DNA of 64,000 bases from Microvirga sesbaniae (lineage in GTDB: Bacteria; Pseudomonadota; Alphaproteobacteria; Rhizobiales; Beijerinckiaceae). Below the pieces are notes generated by a model. It made no database searches, had not been told where the DNA came from, and saw nothing but the letters and a program-made list of their open reading frames with translations. The position numbers were made by a program, and so were the translations under genes. This document shows, piece by piece, positions 54,751-61,725 of the stretch (position 1 is its first letter; every line of letters begins with the position of its first letter). The stretch spans positions 105,728 through 169,727 of the forward strand of contig NZ_JAMXFJ010000013.1 in the NCBI RefSeq assembly GCF_025460805.1, given 5' to 3'.

Positions 54751-56442
54751 ATGTCAGACGTGTCTAAACCGCCCGGTCTCGTTAAGCGTGGCAATATTTG
54801 GTATTACCGTAGGCGTATCCCGCTCGACCTTGCAGATGCCTTCAAGGGGGCGAAGGAACTTAAGGCAAGCCTCCAAACCGAGAGCTATGCCGAAGCTAAG
54901 GTTCGTAGAAACCTGAAAGCTGCCGAGTTCGATGCCGTATTTTCAAAGATACGAGCAGAGCGAGCAACTAGAGCGGGGCAGTCTCGCCGTGCAGCCAGCT
55001 TGTCCCTACGCGAGATCGAGGGACGCATACATCGTTATGTCGAAACGGCATCTGAGCAGACCCTAAAAGATCTATCGAACGTCGACTGGGCTGATCGCCT
55101 TGAAGATCGAGATGATCTTTGGTGGCATAGTCAGCGGCTCATAGATCACTATGAGAATCCGGTTGACCTCTCTACCCAGCAAGACGTCGGCATTACTGAA
55201 CAGGAACTCTTTGGAGAGAATGGACTGGACCGTGCGCTAGGCCCGGATCAGATAAATCACGCTCGGGACCTTATTCGGCAAGCTATGATCGAGGTCGAGA
55301 AGCGTACCGTTGCTTGGTTCCAAGACGGGATAGCCGCCCAAACATTCAACCCTCGTTTTAAAAACCCAACAGAGAAGTCCATATCGGTTGAGCAGCTTTG
55401 CCAAAGGTACCTCGCTGACTACAACCTATCCAAGCAGACAGGGATTAAGCGTAAAGAGAAGCTAAAGGCCGCGCTGGACCTCGTAGCTGAATTTTTGGGT
55501 CGAGAGACATTGATTCATCACCTCGACCGCCAACAGTGTCGCGAGTTCCGCAATACCTTAAACGAGCTTCCCTCGAATATGTGGAAGCACTTCGGGCGCT
55601 ATACTCCCCTTGCTGAGATTATCAAGCAAGGAAAGGCACTGCGCCTCCCAGTTATGAAGCGTGGCACTCAGGATACATATCTGCGGGCCTTAAGAATGAT
55701 GCTCGACTGGGCTGTTGCAGAGGGCTTGATATCATCCAGCCCAGCGGATCGATTAGAGGCTCTCGGAGAGAGAACAGCAGCAAACGAAGCCCGGGACCCT
55801 TTCACCCTTGAGCAACTCCAAGCAATTTTCTGCGCCGCTTTGTTCTCAGAACAGGAGTCCGCGAGAACGGCAGATTATTGGGTACCGTTGATAGGGGTTT
55901 TCTCAGGGATGCGCCTGAATGAGATCTGCCAGCTTGAGATCTCTGATTTAGAAGCAACCAAAAAAGGCACTTGGTACCTGTCAATCAATGACAAGAACGG
56001 CAAGCGGGTCAAAAACCGCCACAGCAAGAGAAATGTGCCTCTGCATCCGGTTCTCATCGGATTGGGATTCATTGATTTCGTTAGAGATCGCACTGCGTCG
56101 GGAGAGTCACGAGTTTTCGAGGATGTAAGCAGCTCTCGTCATGGCTACTACAGCGAACGCTTCTCGAAGCGGTTCAACCGAACATTCCTCAAGGGCGTTG
56201 GCGTGAAGTCTCCGAAGCTCGGATTCCATAGCTTTCGCCACACGTTCAAAGATGCCCTTGATGCGACTGAAACTCCGCTGCCTATTCGCGATGCTATCTG
56301 CGGATGGAATGCTAGCAAGAACTCAAGCCAGAATTACGGAAAGGGCTATGATCCCGACCACCTTGCAACGTATGTGCGCCGTGTCGAGTTTCCTGGACTG
56401 AGCTTAAGAAGGATCTACCAATCCAAATCCTCCTCTGCATGA
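54751..56442 (+). CDS. Tyrosine-type integrase of the island
   Basis: 563 residues, a large phage-type integrase with an N-terminal arm-binding region (LVKRGNIWYYRRRIPLDLAD) and a long core-binding segment. The catalytic residues are Arg388 (FSGMRLNEICQLE), His493 and Arg496 (HSFRHTF) and a late Tyr, probably Tyr529 (NYGKGYDPDH). It is adjacent to attL and points inward, the usual arrangement. Codon usage is AT-rich versus the neighbouring core genes. It most likely catalyses integration into and excision from tRNA-Ala. Confidence 0.93.
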   Translation: MSDVSKPPGLVKRGNIWYYRRRIPLDLADAFKGAKELKASLQTESYAEAKVRRNLKAAEFDAVFSKIRAERATRAGQSRRAASLSLREIEGRIHRYVETASEQTLKDLSNVDWADRLEDRDDLWWHSQRLIDHYENPVDLSTQQDVGITEQELFGENGLDRALGPDQINHARDLIRQAMIEVEKRTVAWFQDGIAAQTFNPRFKNPTEKSISVEQLCQRYLADYNLSKQTGIKRKEKLKAALDLVAEFLGRETLIHHLDRQQCREFRNTLNELPSNMWKHFGRYTPLAEIIKQGKALRLPVMKRGTQDTYLRALRMMLDWAVAEGLISSSPADRLEALGERTAANEARDPFTLEQLQAIFCAALFSEQESARTADYWVPLIGVFSGMRLNEICQLEISDLEATKKGTWYLSINDKNGKRVKNRHSKRNVPLHPVLIGLGFIDFVRDRTASGESRVFEDVSSSRHGYYSERFSKRFNRTFLKGVGVKSPKLGFHSFRHTFKDALDATETPLPIRDAICGWNASKNSSQNYGKGYDPDHLATYVRRVEFPGLSLRRIYQSKSSSA

Positions 56443-56516
56443 GGCAGGCACATGGAAGGGAGCATCAAACGATTTGCTGAACTCGCTAGCGCCGATCCTA
56501 TTTTAGATGGCAAAGT

Positions 56517-57188
56517 CTAAAGCTCTTTCACGTACTTCATACCTGCCTCTATAGCATCTTGAAGCTTGCCGCCATTTTGCGCAACTGCATACCCCTTTTC
56601 GGCGGCCGCGGACCTCTTAGCTGGGGTGCCATGATGAGCGGGACTTTTGAAGTCATAATCGCCAAATTTATACAAAGCAGAAGAAAGCCGAATTATAGAA
56701 CTGGATCCGTCCCCGTTACGTCTTCCAATGTAATACCCTGCTAAGAAGTCTGCATGTAGCTCTAGAAGAGTAACAGAACCAGAAGTGGTGCGTAGCTTTG
56801 ACGGAATGTCAATAACATACTGTAAGACATGGGCACACTCATGAGCTGCAATTCCGGCAACAGCTATGCCGCCATCGGGCTCCATCATCAACATTTTGAT
56901 TAGTGGGACACCAAAAAACACTGTACCTTTGGTGCCTGGTATATACACTTCAATTGTCGAATAGCTATTCATCTCATCTATGTACTGAAACCCCGGATTG
57001 ATATTTAGAACGCTCACTATGCGTTTGAGCTCTGCAATAAATGCTTGGTCAAGAGCGTCATCACCCGAGCGGCTAAATCCCTGCCTCGCATCATCACGCG
57101 CTGAAAAAGCGGTAGCAGATTGGTTCGACACAGCACTTAGAAAACTCGAGATCAAAAGCGTGCCGAACACGCGACGGTTGCACGTCAT
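56517..57188 (-). CDS. Exported HExxH metallopeptidase-like protein 1
   Basis: 223 residues; N-terminal hydrophobic signal (VFGTLLISSFLSAVSNQSAT). The zinc motif HECAH (residues 116-120) in AVAGIAAHECAHVLQY and Glu143 in LLELHADFLAGYY (an ExxAD-type third ligand) give an M48-like gluzincin layout. A HHGTPAKRSAA stretch near the C-terminus resembles the peptidase's downstream His region. No known family was named with certainty. Third gene of a leftward cassette with metallopeptidase 2 and the lysozyme; 35 bp after the stop of the former. Confidence 0.75.
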   Translation of the reverse strand: MTCNRRVFGTLLISSFLSAVSNQSATAFSARDDARQGFSRSGDDALDQAFIAELKRIVSVLNINPGFQYIDEMNSYSTIEVYIPGTKGTVFFGVPLIKMLMMEPDGGIAVAGIAAHECAHVLQYVIDIPSKLRTTSGSVTLLELHADFLAGYYIGRRNGDGSSSIIRLSSALYKFGDYDFKSPAHHGTPAKRSAAAEKGYAVAQNGGKLQDAIEAGMKYVKEL

Positions 57189-57223
57189 AGCGCTAACCCC
57201 AGATCGAAGTAGTAAGTTTTAGC

Positions 57224-58063
57224 TCAGTTGCCGCCATCACAATCTCCGAGCCCGTTCACACAGTTCTTTTTTACTTTGGGCAGGATTGGGCAATCGCCGA
57301 GACCGTTGAAACATTCGAGCTTTCCAATCGCTCGAGGCGGCTCTGTTCGTGTTAAGGCTCCATCGCAAAGTGAAGGGTACTTCGCGCATGCGGTGGAACC
57401 TGCGCTATCGTTTGTCAGGGCAGCGGGCTGCTCATGTGAACGAATGCACTCGTCAAAGCCCAACCTAGCTGCTTCCAAACTCTTTAAACGATCGGGATAT
57501 AGATCATCACGTTCGTTCCGTAAGCGCGACAGTAGACTTTCCAACGCTTCCCAATTGCCACCCATTCGTCCGACGGCGCATCCTGCGAAGCGATCCGCTT
57601 CTGTTTCCTGCTCCTTTCTGGGGACTTTCTGCCGAGCAGAGAAATGTCTGTTCAAGAAATGTCCAAGTTCATGTCCAAAGAGTGCAATGGCCTGAACACG
57701 ATCATTGCCAATTACTTCCCGAACCCAAGTAGGATCAAATAATATATACTCACCTTCTGGCACTCCGATGACGCTCGCCCCCGCGTACCATGCATAAACT
57801 TTTGAGGATTGGTCGCATGGAACAATCACTATGCCATTTGACATTAGGCCAATTGATCTTGCTACTTCTTGAATTAACTCTTCGACGTCTGACGCGGCAA
57901 TGCCTAGCTTTGTTCCCTCTTTTGTTTGGCGCGCAAAATATTCTTTAACACAGAAGCTGCTTGCCGATTGGGCATAAGAATAGCCTAGGCCTAACCAGCT
58001 ACATAGAATGGTTACGCTGATGCATCGATATAGCCACGAGGGAATACTGGATTGGAAGCTCAC
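57224..58063 (-). CDS. Exported HELGH metallopeptidase 2 with twin CxNGLGDC motifs
   Basis: 279 residues from a GTG at 58063, preceded by GGAG. The N-terminus is a hydrophobic signal (RCISVTILCSWLGLGYSYAQ). HELGH at 131-135 (ALFGHELGHFLNRH) and Glu155 in ETEADRFAG are the metal ligands of an M48-like peptidase; this is well conserved. The C-terminus ends in two copies of a short Cys motif, CFNGLGDC (251-258) and CVNGLGDC (268-275). Ten or so Cys overall suggest disulfides and a periplasmic or extracellular location. Second gene of the cassette. Confidence 0.8.
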   Translation of the reverse strand: MSFQSSIPSWLYRCISVTILCSWLGLGYSYAQSASSFCVKEYFARQTKEGTKLGIAASDVEELIQEVARSIGLMSNGIVIVPCDQSSKVYAWYAGASVIGVPEGEYILFDPTWVREVIGNDRVQAIALFGHELGHFLNRHFSARQKVPRKEQETEADRFAGCAVGRMGGNWEALESLLSRLRNERDDLYPDRLKSLEAARLGFDECIRSHEQPAALTNDSAGSTACAKYPSLCDGALTRTEPPRAIGKLECFNGLGDCPILPKVKKNCVNGLGDCDGGN

Positions 58064-58083
58064 GGTACATCTCCATCGCCCGC

Positions 58084-58800
58084 TTACTCACCCTTCTCAA
58101 TATCGATCAATGAACCAGCGGAGGGAGCAGCACCAAGAGAAACACAATCGCCACGATTGAACCGTCCATCTCTCCCATAAGCCAGCTGATGTCTAAATAG
58201 TGTCTCCTCACATGCACGTCTTGCAACAAGCCCAGGAGGGATAACTTCGCCTGCTCGAATCCATCGAGAAAACTGCCGTCCAGCGAAGTCAAACTCGCCC
58301 GCATTCAAAAGGCGCAACATCGTCGATCGCTTGAAATTTTCTTTACCTATATTAAAAACGAACGATGTAAGAGCGCCAAACTGCTCGTCTGTTAAGTCTA
58401 CTGAGACAAGACTCTGGATAGCCAGCCTCGCTGTCACAGTATCTTTTTCAAGAAGATCTAAGCCAGATGATTCAGACAACTTACTAGAGTACTTACCCGC
58501 ATCTACTGCAGCAAGGTCAACTTCATTGCACCTTTTGAGAGAGATTAGATGCCCATAACCTATTGTACAGTATCCCGCCGGATCATCGTAAGCGACATCC
58601 ACCCATCCTTCGAAGTCTTTGATTACGTCGAGAGCTAGACGGATCAAGGGCCGGGCTGCTGCAGATCTTGCGGCACCTAAAGGAGGCTCGCCAAAATCCT
58701 CGATTAAGCTCCTCGACATAATTCGAAAGCTAATTTGCTGGGCAAATGCGACACTCGCGATCATCAAAAGCGATAATACTAAGCCTTGCAGCCACCGCAT
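58084..58800 (-). CDS. GH24 lysozyme with N-terminal signal/anchor
   Basis: 238 residues. Phage-type lysozyme (GH24, T4/P22 endolysin fold), a muramidase that cleaves the MurNAc-GlcNAc bond. Catalytic triad Glu64 (KDFEGWVDVA), Asp72/73 (YDDPAGYC) and Thr79 (CTIGYGH) is complete, followed by DEQFGALTSFVFNIG and RSTMLRLLNAG. The first 20 residues are a Leu-rich hydrophobic segment (WLQGLVLSLLMIASVAFA), which could be a cleaved signal or a SAR-type anchor. First gene of the leftward cassette; 20 bp before metallopeptidase 2. No holin or spanin gene was recognised. Confidence 0.9.
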   Translation of the reverse strand: MRWLQGLVLSLLMIASVAFAQQISFRIMSRSLIEDFGEPPLGAARSAAARPLIRLALDVIKDFEGWVDVAYDDPAGYCTIGYGHLISLKRCNEVDLAAVDAGKYSSKLSESSGLDLLEKDTVTARLAIQSLVSVDLTDEQFGALTSFVFNIGKENFKRSTMLRLLNAGEFDFAGRQFSRWIRAGEVIPPGLVARRACEETLFRHQLAYGRDGRFNRGDCVSLGAAPSAGSLIDIEKGE

Positions 58801-59025
58801 CTGGCACCTCCGAACAGGGCCTTCGTATGATAGTTATAGAGGTGGGAGCCGCATAGTACCTCAAAAGGAACGTGTTTCGATCGAGGATTATTGGGTTGGT
58901 TTCGTTCACCATTGTATAATCGAGGAATTGTCTTGCTCTGGTTCGTCGGACCGACACGTCCGACGCAGGCGAGGAATAGTGACCTAACATGTCCATTGTG
59001 CTGAGGTGATTTCATAACTTTGACT

Positions 59026-59077
59026 TGCAGGCACCTGCATTTGGCTGGCAGAAATTTGCAACGGTCGTTGCATGCAA
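59026..59077. promoter_or_regulatory. Palindrome series upstream of the serine recombinase (candidate res/operator)
   Basis: Three inverted repeats in 52 bp: TGCAGG-ca-CCTGCA (59026-59039), GCAACG-gt-CGTTGC (59058-59071) and TTGCATGCAA (59068-59077). A TTGACT lies at 59020. This resembles the recombinase binding region upstream of a resolvase gene, which also controls its expression. The rest of the 298-bp gap between the lysozyme and recombinase starts shows nothing further. Confidence 0.6.
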
Positions 59078-59098
59078 CTGCCAATGCGGGAGAGGCCA

Positions 59099-59788
59099 GT
59101 GCCGAAGCGTCGCTTTATTTCATATCTCAGGGTTTCAACAGCGCGACAGGGGAAGTCGGGGCTTGGCCTCGAAGCCCAACGCGCGGCGGTACTGTCTTAC
59201 CTGAATGGTGGTTCTTGGGAGTTGCTGTCCGAGTATGTGGAATGCGAGTCTGGAAAGCGCAGCGACCGTCCCCAGCTCGCAGCCGCCCTTGCAGCCTGCC
59301 GCATCCACAACGCCGTATTACTGATAGCCAAATTGGATCGCTTAAGCCGTGATGCCGCCTTCCTCCTCGGCCTCCAAAATGCCGGGGTTCGCTTCATCGC
59401 TGTCGATATGCCGGAAGCCAACGAGCTGGTTGTAGGCATCATGGCAGTCGTCGCCCAGGCCGAGCGAAAGATGATCTCTGATCGCACGAAAGCAGCGCTC
59501 GCAGCCGCTAAAGCCCGTGGAATGCAACTTGGGGGCTTTCGGGGCCGAGCAGGCACTGCTGAGGACTGCAAGCGCGCCCGCATCGCTCGTATCACAGTTG
59601 CGGATCGACGGGCATCCGATCTAGCGCCAACCGTTCGCACCCTTCAAGCCCAGGGCCGCACCTCGTTCAACGCCATCGCGGGCGGTCTTAATGCTCTCGG
59701 CATTCCGACACCACGTGGCGGGAGCTGGGGGCATAGTCAGGTCCGCGATCTGCTGGGCCGCATCGAAGGGTTGGAAAACCGAGGTTGA
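59099..59788 (+). CDS. Serine recombinase (resolvase/invertase type)
   Basis: 229 residues from a GTG at 59099 with GGAG upstream (protein starts MPKRRFISYLRVST); ATGs at 59072 and 59084 in the same frame are alternatives that lie inside the palindrome region. Ser13 in YLRVSTARQGKSGLG is the catalytic residue. Other landmarks: RSDRPQLAAAL, IAKLDRLSRDAAFL and a C-terminal HTH (RTSFNAIAGGLNALGIPTPR). Could act as resolvase, invertase or element-specific recombinase; the codon usage is intermediate and less AT-rich than the lysozyme cassette. Confidence 0.9.
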   Translation: MPKRRFISYLRVSTARQGKSGLGLEAQRAAVLSYLNGGSWELLSEYVECESGKRSDRPQLAAALAACRIHNAVLLIAKLDRLSRDAAFLLGLQNAGVRFIAVDMPEANELVVGIMAVVAQAERKMISDRTKAALAAAKARGMQLGGFRGRAGTAEDCKRARIARITVADRRASDLAPTVRTLQAQGRTSFNAIAGGLNALGIPTPRGGSWGHSQVRDLLGRIEGLENRG

Positions 59789-60244
59789 GGCCGTGAGGGG
59801 GTGCGTCTCTCTAACTCTCCGAAAATTTTCGGACAAAATTTTCCGAAAAGGAGGCGCATTACAGATCCCTGTAATACAGATGTAATACACAATAGATGCA
59901 CCTACCCTATAAAACCGACCCGGCCCTTGCAGGCGTCTGCACTCTGCCTATTGCTGTTCTGTAATACGCCCTACAGATCCGCCTCTTAAGAGCAGATGAG
60001 CCGTCATATACTCTGAAAAATTGGGAGGGCGGGCCGTCTCACATGATGAACATCCAGGTATACGAGATAGTTGACACTTATACCTGTCCCATGGCTCTCA
60101 TTCGGCCCTTGATCCTCTCACTACATTACTTGTCAGTGGTGGCTACTTTCACGTCACCGAGTGCGCTGTACAGCTTAGGAGACAAACCTGTCGGAGCGGC
60201 CAACTAATCGCCCTCGAATGACAGGAGACTGGAGGTAAGCCGAC
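59789..60244. other. Palindrome-rich non-coding stretch
   Basis: 456 bp without a gene. It contains TCCGAAAATTTTCGGA (perfect palindrome, 59818-59833), then a partial copy AATTTTCCGAAAA; TTACAG-atcc-CTGTAA (59859-59874); CTGTA...TACAG (59959-59976); and the word GTAATAC three times (59871, 59882, 59961). The rest (60000-60240) has no structure I can name. Possible binding region for the recombinase or an origin-like or regulatory region; nothing is proven. Confidence 0.6.
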
Positions 60245-61357
60245 CTACTCTGCGGCCTTTGCTTTCCGCGGACTTTTCTCGGGTTCGGCTCGGGGGATAG
60301 CCAGCACAGGAGCTGCATCTGCTGCAGGAAATACCAATTGAGGTGCAAGCTCGCTAAGCGTCTGGAAGTCCTCAGTCTGTCCACTTGCTCCTCCGCTCTC
60401 GTCTGTTGCCGAAGCGGTAGGTGGAAGGAAACGAACCTCGACTGTCATCCCACGCTCTATCCGAGCTAGTAAGCTCTCTAGAGCCCAGCTGATATCGGCA
60501 CGTTGTTCCTCTTTGCGACCAGCCTTCCCATCTGCTGGGCCGACTAGCTCCGTAGTTTTCTGGTCTATCGCTGCTTTCACAGTGTCTTCGATTTTTTTGT
60601 CGAAAAACGTCTTTATTTCCTCTTCGCTAAAACTCTTGTTTTTACGCGTCTCGGATCGAAGCTTTCGGATCTCCTCCACTTGCTTCCATCTGTCGAGTGC
60701 CCAAACAACCACTAATCCCAATTGAGTAACCGTAGCCACGTCTAGGCCAAAGAAGAAAAAGGGATCACTGGTCGAGATCTGACGAACCTCGATAGGCTCA
60801 ACAGAGCCTGTGGCAAGCTCAGAGAAAGCACGGATGATGCGCCGAATCGCCCGGAGCTCACCTATTAGGCCATCAAGCTCGTTCTCGAAGATGTCACGAG
60901 GTATTTGAAAGCCAATTTCTGCCTCGCCTTCTTCGAGTGAATCAGAGTTGATACCTAGCTGGGTTAGGCTGTTGGATGTGTTGGTCAACGTTTCAAGGAA
61001 AGCCTGCCGCTTACCTATGAGCTCATTGGTTCGTTGCTGAACGACCGCTGGCGTCATTGCATTCTGGGCAACCGCGTCCTTTAATGTGTCCACAAGCTCT
61101 GAGCTAAAGAACGGCAATCCACCAATTCCCTCAATGGATTTGATCTCAGCCGGAGTCAGTTGATTGTAGAATTTACGAACTCCATTATCGAGTTCTGTCA
61201 ATCTCTCTGCCACCTCCGTTTGATAAGGTGGGTGTGTAGGTGAGCCAACTAGATTGTTAAGTGCGCTTACAAATGCTTGCAGCGCCTGTTGAATGTTGAT
61301 CTTCCTTTCGCGAGCGAGCAGGAAATCAACAACTCCCTTCAATCTTTCGGCGTTCAT
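60245..61357 (-). CDS. 370-residue protein of unknown family, one hydrophobic segment
   Basis: Not recognised. The N-terminal half (residues 1-195) is predicted helical, Leu/Gln/Glu-rich. A hydrophobic segment with Phe-rich start (DPFFFFGLDVATVTQLG, about 198-222) is followed by a charged helical region (KQVEEIRKLRSETRKNKSFS; EEEIKTFFDKKIEDTVKAA). A low-complexity Pro/Ser/Ala tail ends in PRKAKAAE. It looks like a coiled-coil protein with a single membrane anchor. Rightmost gene of the island, reading toward the palindrome stretch; 242 bp before attR. GC and codon use are moderately AT-rich. Confidence 0.75.
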   Translation of the reverse strand: MNAERLKGVVDFLLARERKINIQQALQAFVSALNNLVGSPTHPPYQTEVAERLTELDNGVRKFYNQLTPAEIKSIEGIGGLPFFSSELVDTLKDAVAQNAMTPAVVQQRTNELIGKRQAFLETLTNTSNSLTQLGINSDSLEEGEAEIGFQIPRDIFENELDGLIGELRAIRRIIRAFSELATGSVEPIEVRQISTSDPFFFFGLDVATVTQLGLVVVWALDRWKQVEEIRKLRSETRKNKSFSEEEIKTFFDKKIEDTVKAAIDQKTTELVGPADGKAGRKEEQRADISWALESLLARIERGMTVEVRFLPPTASATDESGGASGQTEDFQTLSELAPQLVFPAADAAPVLAIPRAEPEKSPRKAKAAE

Positions 61358-61517
61358 CTTACAGCCCCTCTCAACGCTTGCTGGATTCGCTTCCAGCTAA
61401 GTTCTCTCCTGTCCTAATAGCGGATAGTAGGGTTATTGCCCAGTCAGGCCCCGTGAAGAGGCCCGCACAGTTGAACCTGAGGTTATAGTGGGAAGCAGAT
61501 CGATAGGAGCTGTTAAG

Positions 61518-61551
61518 TGGTACACAAATCTGTCATACATCGGGTGGACCA
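61518..61551. promoter_or_regulatory. Possible integrase arm-type sites near attR
   Basis: GGTACACA (61518-61525) and GTGGACCAC (61543-61551) lie 50-80 bp before the right att repeat. Near attL the same words appear as GTGGTCCAC (54721-54729) and GGTACACA (54736-54743), with the first in the inverted sense. Such paired short words beside both att sites fit arm-binding sites of the integrase. Confidence 0.45.
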
Positions 61552-61599
61552 CAGAGAGAAATCCTTGATTCCTTTAAGTTTCTTGATCGTGAGCTAGTT

Positions 61600-61617
61600 T
61601 CCCCTCAGCTCCACCAA
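61600..61617 (+). repeat. attR: second copy of the tRNA-Ala 3' end
   Basis: TCCCCTCAGCTCCACCAA, identical to 54641-54658. It is not part of a tRNA here, because the sequence upstream (GAGCTAGTT) does not form the rest of the cloverleaf. This defines the right end of the island. Confidence 0.88.
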
Positions 61618-61725
61618 GCCTTAACGTAAGGAAATCGTTAGGGTCTCTCAAATAGAGCTAAGGCTCTCCCTCCACCGAATTGACTGATCTGTCACAACGT
61701 TGTCACAGCGAGACGGATCACAAGT

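Noticed and set aside
58084..58800. Ordinary prophage lysis module
   Set aside because: No holin, spanin or phage structural gene was recognised nearby, and the lysozyme is grouped with two metallopeptidases, which is not a standard lysis cassette. A SAR-type lysis remnant is still possible.
59789..60000. CRISPR array (repeated GTAATAC words)
   Set aside because: The repeats are too short and unevenly spaced, without spacer-length periodicity.
61600..61617. A second tRNA gene at attR
   Set aside because: Only the 3' 18 bases of the tRNA are present; the upstream sequence does not fold into a cloverleaf.
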